Source of the DNA: Cunninghamia lanceolata
Lineage: Eukaryota; Streptophyta; Pinopsida; Cupressales; Cupressaceae
Length of the DNA: 64,000 bases
Assembly: GCA_027924645.1 (NCBI GenBank)
Contig: BSBN01001687.1
Span: 682,001-746,000, forward strand
Direction of reading: 5' to 3'
How positions within the stretch are numbered: the stretch's first letter is position 1; every line of letters begins with the position of its first letter. Position numbers and translations under genes: made by a program. Of this stretch, positions 34,614 to 48,409 are shown piece after piece. The notes under the pieces are model-generated. The model saw only the letters and a list, made by a program, of their open reading frames with translations. It made no database searches and was not told where the DNA came from.

Positions 34614-36573
34614 ATAAGCCCTTGAAATTCATAAGTTGAAACATTCTTATCATTTTATCTTCTTATGTGTACAAGGGTTCTACTAGGCCCTAAGAGGACC
34701 CTATTGTCACATAAATCTATAAAAATAGATTATAAAATTAGAGAAATATTATAGATTTTAGATTACCAAATAGAAAAAGAGATAACCAATGATATTCATT
34801 TTCATTACTTAACTTTATCAATATGTAATAAATTATCTTTTCTTTCATAAGAATGCATAAATGTAATGGGTTGAGAGAGGTATAAAAATAATGGTTCATC
34901 ATAGTACAAGAATTTCCAACATTCAATCCATATATATCTCATGCAATTATTTCCATGTATAATTTATTTCTCCAACTTACAACACAAAATATGACAATAT
35001 AATCCTTTTTCAATACTTTACTAGCACTACCTTTCCAAAATACATTCATCTTAAGAACTTAGATTTTGAGCAAATTATATAAATTTTCTATACAATCAAA
35101 TTTATAAAGTTCATTTTTAGAATTCAACACAATAAAATATAAATAAGAGAATGTATCTTTACCTTCCTCATCTTACACTTATTAAAATCTTCACAATATT
35201 TCTTTCTTTACAAAATCATATCAATGAATTAAATAATGATGCAATTTAATTAAACCCCAATAAGACTATAACTTCCTAAAATCATAAGGGTGATATCTAA
35301 GTTCCTTAAATCTTCAAGAGGTTAACAGGGGAAAGCTACCTCCCAAAATATGATTTTCTTGAACACCAACCCCTAGCTATGGAGAAAAGCCATGGATTTA
35401 ACACAAAACTCAAGATTCTTTATCCACTCACACAAACACACAAAACAAAGCAAGAACATTTGAATCACAAGGAATCCACTCATGGTTCTTCACAAGGAAA
35501 AAAAGGAAAGAGATTCTCCTCCATGGAAATCTTGAGAAGCTCACCATCCATGGAGCTTCCTCCCTTGTTAAGATTAATCCCTTTCAGAATAAAACCAACC
35601 ATTCAAGGGTTTCAAAAAAAACTAATTCACTTTCAAGCACACATTAGCACCATTTCAACTCTACACAAATAAATTCACAAACCCATCCCTATTTTTTCAG
35701 CTTAGTTATGAATACTTTATAATGTATTTAAATGTTGATTGGCAAATAATCAAGAAAAAAAATTATAATTATGATTGATTATTGTTCAACTTGCTAATGC
35801 TAATGATAGAAATAAATGTTACACATTCTTTTAAATATTGATGTTTAATTAGAACATGATTTAAGTTGATATTTTAAATGTTAGATCTATCATTATTTGA
35901 TGAAGACTAACTACTACATTTGTTTATGTTTGTGAGTGCGACAAAAAAAAATTGTCATCAGAGAGGGATTCTAAATGGTTGGTAAGGTGGTATGATTTAA
36001 ATAATATCATCACACACGTACATAGAATAATTTTGTTGATTTATGCATATTTGTATCAAGGGTCAAGAATAATTGTATTTATGTATTTATAATTATTCAT
36101 TTAAAAATTATTATAACATTATAAATAAATAATATTAAAAATACTAAATTGATTAGATCAATTGAATTAATTGAAATTAATGTATAAAGCAAAATTTAAA
36201 TAAAATATAAGTTAAATGGAATTAAAATAAAAGATAAGATTTAATAATAATCATCCTAAGGATTAAGGCATGAGAAAGGGAGAGATACTAGGCATGTTAG
36301 AGTAAAACATAGAAAAGGTTGTTGGAACTACTTTCCTGACCTCTCTTTTTTTTTTCTGGGGGTTTAAGTATTATCTCTCTCCATTGGAAAACTAGAATAT
36401 CTTAATTAAACAAGTGCCACGTAGTGGCAAGTACCTGCCTTATAGTGTTGTAATTATAGTATGTGTTTTAGTTGTAATTATAGTTGTGTTTTAGTTTTAA
36501 TTTTTTAATTCATTAGGTAAAGTTCAAATTTACTTTTTTTCAAACCAACAAAATCGTTATTATTTATAGTTAT
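34614..36573. other. AT-rich stretch without recognisable gene
   Basis: About 2 kb of low-GC sequence. A 97-codon plus-strand frame at 35379-35672 has no recognisable motif and unremarkable composition, so I do not call it a gene. No LTR edge or repeat was recognised. It is probably old, decayed filler. Confidence 0.5.
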
Positions 36574-37699
36574 TGTATAGACCTAAAAGTGACACGACTC
36601 TATCTAAATAAATATTTCTAATATTTATTTCAGTTTAATTCCTCTATCAATAAATGAACAAATCAATTTATTTATTTGATTCACATTCATCCACAAAATT
36701 AAATAAAATCATTTATTTAATTAAATCCTTCATATTCCTCCAAATTAAATAAATTCAATTTATTTAATTAAAATCCTCCAAGTTCTTCTAAATTAAATAA
36801 TACCCAATTATTTAATTAATTCTTCTAAAATTCCTCTAAATTAAATAATATCAATTTATTTATTTACCTCTTCTAAATTCTAAACTCATTCTAAATTAAA
36901 TAATGTCTAATTATTTAATTAGTTCTTCTAAACTTAACATCCTCTATATTTAAATAAATCAAAACATTTATTTAGATTATCTATTTCCTCTAAAAAAATG
37001 GATTAACACGAAAATTAATCCATGCAAATCCATGTGCACACTTAATTAAATATTTTAATATTTAATTAGTTATTCTCTCACCCACATTTCCTATTTATCC
37101 TCTACTTCAAATCAATTAACTAATCAATCAATTCACTTAACTGATTCGTCTATTATGTTAACTGATTAGTCCACTCAGTTAACTCTTCAATCTATTTCTG
37201 TTAACTCCTCTAATGCATGAAAGACCAGGACACCTATCCTCTTCCTATTCCCACATGTCCTCTCAAGTTTCCTCAACTGTTGATCTTCTTATTCATTCTA
37301 TACCATTGATCTTCTCTTTCTCAAACCTATAAATACAACCCCTATTTCTCCATTTCAATCATCCAATTTTTTACTAAACTTACTCTGCAGAATTCACAGC
37401 ACGCCTCTAGAACCCAATATCCATCTCCATAGCTTGTGATCACCCTTTTTATTGTATTGAAGCTCATCTTCATTACAAGAAGTATCATAGCTATTTCTCT
37501 ATTGTCATCTTGAAGAACAAAGCAAGCAAGTGCGATTTTTGAGGGCTTCATTCATACAAAAGATCGATTGAGATTAGGCGAACAATGGAAGCCATGAAGT
37601 AATAAGGTTTGCAAGGTTTGTTCTTTGTTTTAAATCTTGATTATTGCAATTTCTATTGAGTTATTGGGTTATTTATTAATCATTGATATATTATCCACA
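36574..37699 (+). repeat. LTR of a gypsy element related to G (copy N)
   Basis: Starts TGTATAGACCTAAAAGTGAC, similar to the G LTR start TGTAGACACCCAAAATTGAC. It contains repeated AT-rich palindromic modules (36,640-36,990) and a TATA box TATAAATA at 37328-37335. The end near 37699 (ATCCACA) is followed by TTATGGCACCCACTGTGGGG, positioned like the G primer-site region. Confidence 0.6.
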
Positions 37700-39709
37700 T
37701 TTTCTCGATAAATTTATGGCACCCACTGTGGGGCCTTGCCCCAATTTAACCCCAAAACTAAGTTTTTTGTGCATTAGGTTCCGTACACAGGAGGATTATG
37801 TGCATCTGTTCATTTCTAACATGCATCTGAGCTCTGTTTCAACGCATCTGGAGATTCAGTGCATCTATTCATTGAAACCACGCTTCTATGCTCTGTAACA
37901 ACACATTTATCCTAACTACGAATCTATTCTTTCTTACAGTGCATTTATTCTCTATAACAAAGCATTTACCAAATATGCACATCTGTGTTCTGTATCTACA
38001 CATATATGCTCTGTAGCTGTGCATTTGTTCTGACAGTGATTTTGAGTTATTTCTTGTGATTTTGTTAACACTAACATTTCTTGTAAAGATATTCTCACAT
38101 ATGATTGCAGGTTAGGGGTTGGTTAGTCATATAGCTGCATTTGTGAACTCATCTCTAGATCTAATTAGCCAAAGGAAAGTAATCAGTTTGATCATACAAA
38201 TCTCATTTATCTCTAAATAGGAGGATTGTAATTTGATCTTGTTGCATCAACAACTCAAATATAGTCCCTACTAGAAAGATATAAAATTGAACCATTGCTA
38301 TCTTGCTTCTTTCAAAGTTAACAAATCGTGTGTGGGCCCAAGTAGCTTAACTCATTTAGTGTTTTTTATTTTTTCTAGGATTAAAGAACCATTGTCTTTC
38401 ATGTTTTTAGAATGATAGTAGGCCTATGCTCTCCCTTTTTTTTGGGTGACCAGAATGCCAAACCTATCATTTTGCATGTTTAACCTTTAGAGAGGCATGC
38501 CCTTGGATATCCTTCCATCCAAGTGGGAACGACTTTAAATGGTAACAAGCTAAAGCCAAGATCTACCTAGCCACTATAAATAAATTGTACTTGAGGTGAA
38601 AGCTTCATGCAACGAGTGCTGATTAGTTATACCGATAGCAAACCTCCCCCAAAACCCTCCAAGGCACAACCCTTGAAGGCTGGGAGACTCCATAATGGAG
38701 AGTAGCACTGCCTCACGTATAACCACTCAAACAGTTGTCCTTACTACTTATCCTCTATTTTAGAAGCCAAAATCCCCTATAAATCGATGTCAGAAAGAGT
38801 GATTATCATCTTCCTAAGATGATTCACGTACTTACGATTCAATAGTAGAGATAACAGGGAAATCTTAAGGTTTATAAGCCTTGAGAACCTAGAACTTGGT
38901 GTACCTGAGAAGTTTGTGCACTTGTAAGGAGGAGTCCATGTCCCAAGTTCCTAAGTTATCCACTCTGAATAGCATAGCTAGTGTAAAAACCAAGTGAGAA
39001 TTCAGTTTATATTGCCCTTGCCATCCTAGGATTTGTACTTGTTTTCTGTCAAAAAAAGTCAAAAATTAAAAAAATCAAAAACCATGAAAAATATTCTTTG
39101 TGTTTGTTGTGTCTTCTTGCCATAGTTGAAAAAATCAATTCAAAAAGACTAACTTTCAACCAAAGAAAACCAAAAACATGGAAAAACGTGCCAAGAACAT
39201 TGCAAAAATTAGTCAAAAACATAGAGTTGCACATACATTTCAACCTGTTGCACATCTATGGACTGTTCCTATACTTTTATCCTTCACCAGAGTTGTGCAT
39301 ATATTTTGACTTGCTGCGAATTTACCTTCTATAACTACGCATTTATTGTTGTGCATATATCACAGTGAGCACTTCCAAGCCTTTTGAGAGCAAAATTTCA
39401 ACCTTTCTGGATACCCATTTCAACATTGTTTCAATTTCCTAGATCAAATTAGCCATGCAAATCACTTATCATGCCCATTTCCACAACATGGCCGCTTTTT
39501 CAACACTCACCTCATCCAAAACATTCCCAAAACTTCCCAAAAAATCAAACCAAGTATCAAAACTAGGTTAGTAAAAAGCAATTCTAGATCATATCAACCT
39601 TAAACAAACCTAGTAAGTATCCACTATCAAGGATCTATCATCCTTCTCTCTCAGAACTTAACTAGGGGCTTATGCAAAACTAGTCTACATCAAATAATGG
39701 ATTACAAAC
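37700..39709 (+). other. Untranslated leader of copy N with repeat arrays and conserved block
   Basis: Directly after the LTR comes a tandem array of degenerate 20-30-base units (about 37,780-38,040; core GCATCTATTCTCTGTAACA). A block at about 38,450-39,050 is strongly similar to the G leader at 41,440-42,030. A second short array of GCATATAT/GCATTTATT units sits near 39,230-39,370. No gag follows; the G LTR begins at 39710, so the body of this copy is missing. Confidence 0.6.
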
Positions 39710-40584
39710 TGTAGACACCCAAAATTGACTCATTATCATTAGCATTCAAACATCGCATTATCAATCATCTGCATTTGTCTAACACACTTGAGCAATATCC
39801 CTAACCCATCTATTTCTTCTATTAATTAAATAAATTTATATTTATTTAATTAATTCATTAGCTATTTCTTCTAAGCTATAATTAAACAATCTTTAATTAT
39901 TTAATTATCTTCATTCTATCTATTTTTAATTAAATAAATTTTATTTATTTAATTAAAAATTCCTTTCATAAACCCATCTTCCAATTAATTAAATAAATTT
40001 TATTTATTTAATTAATTTATCTTGTCATTTATCTCATGAGCTGACATGTGTACCTCTTTCATTTAAAAAGATAAGTGGTATTACATCCTTTTATTTAATA
40101 TCTTTCACATGTAATACTTTTTATGTACACAAGCAGACATAAACCCTATCTTCTCTCCACTTGTCATCTTCACATTCACTCATGTTTATCATTCAATCTT
40201 AGCCATTCACATAGCCACCGAATCTCCACCATTGATTGATTTTGGTTGAATTCTATATAAACACCCTCTCATTCCATACTACATCTATCCAGCATTCATA
40301 TAACGTCTACATTATCATCCTGAGCATATTGAGCATTTGAGTATTCATAGCATCCATTGAGCTTATCATCATTATCATCCATCTATCATGGCATCTTTTA
40401 TCTTCATAATTGTTCATTATTGAAGAAGTAATCCACATCATAAATAAGGAATCACACAATCTAGGTGATATTGTGCTTGAATTGCATACTTTTGATCTCA
40501 TTTAAATTAGATTCTTGGATGATGGTAAGGTTAGGTTTTCATGGCTATGCCTGATCTTATTAACCTAATTTTTTATCTATCACA
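39710..40584 (+). repeat. 5' LTR of element G
   Basis: Starts TGTAGACACCCAAAATTG and ends TATCACA at 40584, followed by TTTTGGCATGCCCGGTGGGA, the typical LTR/primer-site junction of this gypsy type. It has a TATA box (TATATAAA) at 40254-40261 and three AT palindromes at 39,827-40,020. Confidence 0.75.
39827..40020. repeat. Three successive AT-rich palindromes in the G LTR
   Basis: TTAATTAAATAAA paired with TTTATTTAATTAA (or a close variant) occurs three times, at about 39,830, 39,925 and 39,980. Each is a near-perfect hairpin arm pair with a loop of 2-6 bases. Related modules fill 36,680-36,990 in the LTR of copy N. Confidence 0.8.
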
Positions 40585-42927
40585 TTTTGGCATGCCCGGT
40601 GGGACTCACATCCTTGATTAACTTTGTTGTTTGAAGTTGTCTTTATGAAGATCAGATTTTCCAAGTGCTTACGGCAAGTTCCAGTCGCTTTTGAGCAAAA
40701 AATATCGCTGTCTGAATACATGCGTCGCTTCTGAGCTAAAACCTGCCGCCTTTAGCATTTACTGGATCACTTATAAGCGAACAGTGGTCATTTTTTGTTT
40801 ATTCTGCATCGCTTTTATACTAACAGTGGTCACTTTTGCATTTAACTGAATCACTTCTGATCTGACAGTGACCACATTTAGATAATTGAATCACTTATTG
40901 CAGAACTAGGGTTTTTGTTGCATACTATTTGTTTTGCAAATCAGTCACTTATGAGCCTTAACCAGTCGCTTCATGCTTTTTTGAATCGCTTGTGAGCCTT
41001 AACAATTTACATCTAGATCTCTCGGCATCGCTTATGATCTGTAATATTTCACCTGTGATAGAATCGAGATCGCTTTTGACTAACAGTGAATCACCTCTGG
41101 TAAATTGAATCGCTTTCAGTCTGAATCATTTGCAGTTTGTTTTTCTTGGATACTAATTGGGTATTTGTGCAACATCTTATTGATTGTCCAAGAAAAGGAG
41201 GTTATCAAACTACTAACACATCTATTGCAGCTCCGATCGGTCCAAGACTTGTGGTTTTTCACTAAATTAGGAACATTTGGGCTTGGTGCTTAAAATAAAT
41301 CATTGCTTGCTCTGTGCTTGATTTATCTTTTTTTATTTCTTGCATGTGATTGATTGTAACCCAAATTTAATAACAAAAGTATCCTCTCCCCTTGCCTATC
41401 AAATGGATCTTGGGTGTATGAGAACTTGTTATTATCTTTAGAGGGCCTTCCTTCCTGGTGTGAGAAGGGATACGACCCAAGCGGTAACACGCTAAAGCCA
41501 AGTCCTTCCAAACCGCTATATAAGAAAAATGTTTGTGTCGAAAGCCACAAACAACGAGTGTTGTTGTGTTATACCGACAGCCAACCTCCCCCAAAACCCT
41601 CCAAGCCATAACCCTTGAAGGCTGGGAGATTCCACAACGGAGAGTAGCGCTGCCGCATGTATAGCCACCTGAATGGATGCCCTTATTAGCAACTTTGTGT
41701 AGTAGCCAAAAACCTTCTATTTGTTGACACAAAAGGTGGGACCTTTGAAGCTACCCCAATTCACATGGTTCTTAGAAGAGATAGCAAGGACAATCCTAAG
41801 GTTTGGTGAGGGACAGGCCTTATAGGAAACTCATATCTTGGTATGTATGAGAAGTGTGTGCTATGGAGGGGAGCCAGTGCTACCAAGATCCTGAAGCTAT
41901 CCGCTTTGAATAAGCATGGCCAGCAGATACAACAAATACAGTCCTTTCCTAGCCTAAGTTGTACAAGTTTGTGATTTTTGTGAGTGTGATTGACTGTAAT
42001 TACTATTTTCTTGTCAAAAATCACAAATCAAACATCTTTCCTAACAGACATAGTCACTTTTGAGCTTAAACTGCCCGCATACAGATAATAGAATCGCTTT
42101 TAAACAGCAGTTAGCTGCTTTTTGCATAAATTGAATCACTTTTAAACAGCAGTTAGCCACTTTTTGCCTAAATAGAGTTGCTTCTAAACAATAGTCAGCT
42201 ACTTTCTATCTAAATTGGTTCACCTTTAAACAACAGTCTATCATCTTTAGTCTAACCTGTGTCACTTTCGATCGGTAGTAAATCACTTTTGAGCCAACAT
42301 TAATCACCTATGGAAAATTGGATCGCCTCTGGTTAACACTATAACCTGCTGTTAGAACCTAAACCATTCCGCATTTGAGCTATTACCAGTCACCTTTATC
42401 CTCTTCTAAGTCTCATATGAGCTATCACTTGTCGCCCGTGGTCTAATACTAGCAAATCCTAGTGACAGCCGAATTAGCCACAAATCCAGATTGCTCAGCT
42501 TCAGTACTAGGTTTCAGACTTGTCTCTGATCATTAGTAGATACCTGGACTTTGTCTTTTGTTTTGAACTTACCAATCAATCACATTTCATGAGCTTTTCA
42601 TCTATTTGAGATCCCAAACCAGCAAACCAAACATCAAACCAATCGTTTTGATCAATCAGCAAAACATTACCTTTAGCTTCAGCAAACATCAGTAATATAG
42701 GAACCTTTAGTAAACAACTTTTCCCTTGAGTGTGTGAGCTATTCTCTAGGAAAAAACAGCTAACAACAAATCAACAAATCAAACCAACCAAGCAAAAAAA
42801 ATCAACCAACCAACAAAACAAATCAGCAACCAAGCAAAACAACAAAGCAACCAACCAGCAAACTATCACCTTTCTTTTGGGTCTCAAAACTTTGACAAGC
42901 TAAACTTTAGTTTTCAACATCAACAAC
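40585..42927 (+). other. Leader of element G with repeat arrays
   Basis: After the primer-site region, degenerate units of about 20-25 bases (core AATCGCTTTTGAGCTAACAGT) fill 40,670-41,120. A non-repeat block spans 41,140-42,030, and a second array fills 42,050-42,470. Then follows an A/C-rich stretch (CAACCAAGCAAA type) up to the gag start. The middle block is conserved with copy N and contains the short hairpin TTCC-ACAAC-GGAG, CTCC-ATAAT-GGAG in N. Confidence 0.65.
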
Positions 42928-45413
42928 ATGCCTCAAACTAGGAGTCAATATAGAGCTGAAATGGAAGCCAAAGTGCAAGCTGAGATGGGAACTAAGATGC
43001 AACAATCTAGATCAACACCTCTTAAAGATGCAACTCAATTCACGATTGGTATGCCTCCTCATATGTTTACGCCTCAAGGGTATACAATTGGAGAGTCATC
43101 TTCACAATAAGTGCAACCTCAAACATTTTTGGAGACTTTTGAAGAACAATCCCAAGAAGACTTATCAAAATTTTAGGATACCCATGTGTGGGATCAAGTT
43201 GAGAAACTTGTTTTATCTGAGCCTAATCACTACTTCTTGCAACTTGCTCGCATGGGCGCTAAATTACCAAGAGATTTTGACATATCCACTATTAGAGAGC
43301 ATGATCCAAACACTCCCGTTGTTGTTGCAAAGGGACCATCCCCTATAGTCACATCATCCCCCATCACATCACAAGCTCTATCTTCCATCACATCTCTTTC
43401 ATTGCCTACTTTTACTTCATTTGATCCACCACGCTCGAAGTACACTCTAGAACCTTTGATAACACCAACCAATGTGCTCCCTCTCATTTCACAAAATTTC
43501 AACATTCCACCTTTCCATGTTCCTCAACATAACCCTCCTACCATGACCATTTCCATGCCTCAAGTAACACAAGTTGTCCATGTGGCCCAAGCGCAAACTC
43601 CCTAAACATCACAAGCTATTCCCATATCCCATAGTGTGTAAGGCTCCCAAACTATCCTAACAACACCAATAGTCCAAGCTTCATGACCATCACAACCTAC
43701 CATATCCCATATGAATACCATATCTCATATACCAACTGCTAATACGCTTTCCACTATCTCTACTAATCCCTCCTTACACCATATAATCCCAATGTTAGTC
43801 TTATTGATATGAGTGACCCTCCTACCATTTCTCTAGCCAATCCAAGCACTACGGTCACTTATATTGAGCAACTTACATCTATTCCTAGATATTCTTCCAA
43901 TCCTTCACACATTATCAATCCATCTTACACTACCCAAGGCTTGCCTATTGTCACCCAACACATGACACATATCAATCCCCATGTTGTCCAAAATACAAAC
44001 CCAAGTGTCCATCCTTCTTTCACATCTACCAATCCTTCCATCACTTACAATGTCACAAATCTAACTCCAACTTCCCAACCATTAACTAGTGTCAATCCAT
44101 CTTCCACTTCACATGTGATACAGAATCTTGGTGCCAATTCATCACAATATACTCAACCACCACTTGTGTCTCAAGGACAGCAATCCTCAACCACATATGT
44201 GTCACATCCCAATCCGTTAACATACATTGTGAGTACACAACCTCAACAAATGGCCATGGCTTCATATATCCCACAACACCAACCTCAATATACATCATAT
44301 CATGTTTCACCCCCTTTGCAACAATAGCAATTATCTCTAGTGGATGTTCAACAAATGGTCAATCAAGAGGTAGGACAAGGCAAGAAGACACTTTCTCTAG
44401 AAAACATATGCGCTTATCCATTTAACAAGTCTCCTCATATGACACATTTTCATCCACAATTTGACAAGTACAAAGGAAAAGGAAATCCGGAAGACTGTCT
44501 TGGAGCATTCTTTGTGGCATGTCTTGATGTTGCTTATGACGATACATATCTTTTGAGACTATTTCCTCGAAGCTTAGCAAGACAAGCTCTTGAATGGTTC
44601 TCTCATTTACCTCCAGGAATTAAGTCTTTTTCAAAATTAGAAAATAAGCTTCGATCACACTTTGTTTTTAACATTGAACATGAGGTAAACATGAACGACC
44701 TTGTCAACAATAAACAACGCAATGGTGAAGCCTTTTCTTCATTCACTCAACGATGGCATAATATGGCTAGCAAACTATCATGGGAAATACCTAAGAAGCA
44801 ACAGCTTGATATCTTTGTTCAAAATCTTCATCCTAAGCTGTCATTCCAACTACAATTGTAAAGTGCTAGCACCTTTGATGAACTTGTTTCCAAAGGAACT
44901 ATCATTGAACGAGCTTTAATTTCCAAAGGAACTATCAAGATCTTTCGCGATAACAAAGATTATCCTCAAAACTCCAACGATAAGTCTCGCTTTTGGAACA
45001 AAAATAAGAATGTTGTCAACAATGGTGTTGTAGACACAAAGAACATACAAACTATGAAAGCTCCCATCAAAATTCAAGTTGCTTCTACAACAACACAACC
45101 TTTCCAATGAATGCAACAACGACAAACTTCCAATCTGCGCCGACAATTTACACCATTAGCAAAACCTATGGAAGTTGTCTTTCGAAAGCTAATCCAAGCG
45201 GGTGATATTATGTTACCGGATGCACTACCCAATGGTGAACCACTCTTCAAAGCTCCTTGGTACAAAGAAAATGAGTATTGCAATTTCCATAGAGTTAAAG
45301 GACACAAAACAAATAGTTGTATGCATTTAAAACATGTCATCCAAGATTGCAACGATCAAGGTTTAATTAAAATTACACCTTCAACAACTCAACCTACACA
45401 ACAATCAACATAG
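42928..45413 (+). pseudogene. Element G gag relic
   Basis: Starts MPQTRSQYRAEMEAKV at 42928. A long Ser/Thr/Pro-rich N-terminal region (43,330-44,330) precedes the gag core at 44,340-44,861: FDKYKGKGNPEDCLGAFF, then DDTYLLRLFPRSLARQALEW and LPPGIKSFSKLENKL, followed by the NGEAFSSFTQRW motif. The nucleocapsid motif is the non-classical YCNFHRVKGHKTNSC near 45,280, a C-x2-H-x4-H-x4-C knuckle common in Tat-type gag. Several stops split the frame. Gag would assemble particles and the knuckle bind RNA. Confidence 0.78.
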
Positions 45414-45599
45414 AACTATGATCTAGAGGCTTTCAAGAATCCACTTCCATCTCATGACAAAACAAGTAACCCTCATGCTAGGAATGCCATTCAGTACAAC
45501 TATGAATCATCTACCATTGGCCACATTCACCATGCTCGCATTTCTACCATTACTATCCAAGGCAAAGCACCTGACTACATTGTAACCACTCGAAGAGGT

Positions 45600-46770
45600 T
45601 GAGTCACCATTCAAGGAGCACCTGTTCATCCTCCTCAACCATTCTCTAACTATAATATCTTGGATCACCTTGGAAAAACACCCACACACATATCCATTCT
45701 TGAGTTGCTCCGCATATCCCCTGCTCACAAAGCTATCCTTGATAAAGATTTACAAGAATCTTTGGTGCCCAATGATATTGATATCACACAATTCCAATCT
45801 ATGGTCACTAGCATTGCAACCCCTTGTCATTTAACCTTCTCTGACAAAGATCTTCAGCCTTCCATTCATCCTTCACACAATGAAGCCCTCCACATTGAAT
45901 TATTTGTTAAACAACACCATATCAAATGAATCTTGGTAGATGGTGGAGCTGGTCTTAATATATGTTCCTTGAAATTGATAAAACAATTGGGATATTCTGA
46001 GAAAGATGTTGATACCTCCAAGGTTATTACTATCAGAGCATATGATGATGCTGAGCGAGATACTGAAGGGATTATTTTCTTGCCTATCCAAGTGGGGCCG
46101 CTCACCACAGAAACTCGTTGTTTGGTTCTTGATATTGACCTTCATTATAACATCATCCTTGGTCATCCATGGATACATGCCCTCAAGGTAGTTCCTTCCA
46201 CATACCATCAATGTCTTAAATTTCTACACAACGATGTTGAGATTACTATTCAAGTTGATCCCAATCCATTTGAATTTTGTCATGCCTTCAAGCTAAATAT
46301 CAGAGTCCAAACTACATTCCTATCAACACTGAGGAATATCTATCTTCATCCTATATAGATCCATCTGACCTACTCAAGCCCTCATCTAGCAAAACCGCTT
46401 CCAATCTCTGTATCAAGTACACCGAACATGGCCCTAGGGAATACACACTATAAGAATCTTGTTGTGTCAGCACCCTTCCATTGTCTCCTAATCCTATGGT
46501 AAACCTTCTACATCTAAACCAACCTCAGCCCCCACTATCATCAAAGCTCCACCCACAATATTCATTAAAAGTGGATTCCTAGATGATGAAGACATTGATG
46601 ATATAGACTCTTGGATATTCTTTGATGAAAATGACCAAGTCCAACTGGAAGTAGAGAGCTACAACAATGGGTTCTACATAATAAAGAACATGGGCTACAA
46701 AGGACATGGTGGATTGGGATCATAGGAACAAGGACCTATTGAACCCATTATTGTGTCTAAGAAGTTTAAT
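45600..46770 (+). pseudogene. Element G protease and G-patch relic
   Basis: The retroviral-type aspartic protease spans about 45,850-46,250, with active site LVDGGAGLNICSLKLI (DGGA in place of the usual DTGA or DSGA) and the flap-side motif LDIDLHYNIILGHPWIHALK. About 400 bases downstream, 46,665-46,750 reads NGFYIIKNMGYKGHGGLG followed by a stop and EQGPIEPI, matching the G-patch pattern GF-MG-GxGLG-GxxxPI. G-patch modules occur after the protease in some retroviruses, where they bind nucleic acid. The same arrangement is seen in element H. Confidence 0.72.
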
Positions 46771-47232
46771 AAGCAAAGCCTTGGTTATTAGCCAGAGGTA
46801 CCGTGACTCAAAAACATTTAGTGTATTTATGATATTAATGTTGGACCTTCCTTGACAAGAGAGACTTCTAATTTGGATACTATTGATGACTCCTCTCTTC
46901 ATATTACTAACCTTTTCTAAGAAAACTCCATCTTCATGATTTCCCCAGCCTCCTCTAGCCACAACCATTCCTCCATTACCTTTTCACTTGTATATCCTGA
47001 CCTCATCGATTGGGACCAACAGGGGGCACCGATGTTAGATACATTTGAAAATGATGAAGCTATTGCAGAATTTATGTGCTTATGACAAGGTATTCCATTA
47101 GGTGATCACAAAGCAGGTTTCATGATGGACCTACCTATACTAGCATATTTTAGCAGAAGTATCAAATCCTTCAGTCGCAAAAGTGAAATAAATAAAATCA
47201 AACAAAATAGGTCACTAGGTGAAAACTGAAAG

Positions 47233-48400
47233 GTGCCTCTTGACTGTGAAAAAGTAAAAATAAAGGATGTAACTGAAGGTGAAAACCTCTCCGAGGCACC
47301 TAAGGATGGGGGATTTGATCTTCCTGTTGCCACTGATTATCATGAGAAATCAACCGTGCTAATTGAACAATCACAAGACATGAACTTGGGTATAGAGCAG
47401 AATCCAAAGATCACTTTTTTGGTAGCATCACTATCAGACCAAGAAAGAAGAAACTTCACAACATTTTTTATGAAAAGAGCTATAAATTTTGAATGGACTT
47501 ATGCTGACATGCTGGGTCTAGATCCATCACTTGTGGTGCATCATCTAGTAGTATCTCCTAATGCAAACCCTGTCAAACAAAAATTGTGCAAAATGCATCC
47601 ACAGGTAGCTTTATTGGTCAAGGCAGAGATTTAGAAACTATTAGAAGCAAAGTTCATAAAGCCTATTGATTATCTAGAATGGGTTTCAAATTTGGTACCT
47701 ATAGCAAAACCTGATGGACGAGTTCACTGTTGCACAGACTTTAGAGATCTTAATAAAGCATGTCTTAAGGATGCCTTTCCACTACCAAGCATAGACAACA
47801 TTGTAGATCTTACATCCGGACATGAAATGTTGTCTTTGATGGATGGATTTTAGGGTATAATCAAATCAGAATAGCAGAGGAAGATCAAGATAAAGCATCC
47901 TTTATTTGTCCATGGGGCACATACTACTAGGTTGTATTGTCTTTTGGTCTCAAGAACACTGGAGCTACTTATCAATGAGCCATGACAGTTATTTTTCATG
48001 ACCTTTTTCATACTATCATGGAAGACTATGTTGATGACATCCTAGGAAAATCAAAGACAAGAGGACATCTACAGGTATTAGCATAAATCTTTGATCGATT
48101 AGAAACATATCAAGTCAGACTAAACCCAAAGAAATGTGTATTTGGTGTAACATCTGGAAAATTGTTGGGATACATTGTGTCTCGATGAGGGATAGAAGTG
48201 GACCTAGCTAAGGTAAAATCTATCATGGAAATGCCTCCACCAACAAATCTCAAGTAGTTCCATAGTTTACAAGGCAGGTTACAGTCCATCCGTAGATTTA
48301 TCTCACAACTAGAAGATAAATGTGATCCTTTTCAACATCTTCTTCGTAAGGGTGAACCTTTTAAGTGGGATGAAAAGTGTCAATAGGCTTATGATAAAAT
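47233..48400 (+). pseudogene. Element G reverse transcriptase relic
   Basis: The linker segment with VTEGENLSEAPKDGG (47,270-47,310) is followed by FEWTYADMLGLDPSLVVHHL, the usual entry into gypsy RT. The RT core has KFIKPIDY, VPIAKPDGRVHCCTDFRDLNKA and DAFPLPSIDNIVD; LMDGF is followed by a stop and a one-base loss near 47,850. Then come CPWGTYY, SFGLKNTGATYQ and the catalytic YVDD at 48027-48038. Several further stops. The enzyme copied RNA to DNA. Confidence 0.82.
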
Positions 48401-48409
48401 AAAGGAATA

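Noticed and set aside
35379..35672. 97-codon frame in the AT-rich stretch
   Set aside because: No motif, no homologue in the window, no start context or neighbouring gene signals; compatible with chance.
41360..42030. Overlapping frames of 60-120 codons on both strands in the conserved leader block
   Set aside because: The frames are not kept open in the homologous block at 38,450-39,050, so conservation is of DNA/RNA rather than protein.
40670..42470. Repeat arrays that could suggest a CRISPR-like array
   Set aside because: Units are degenerate, adjacent and without unique spacers, and lie in the leader of a plant gypsy element.
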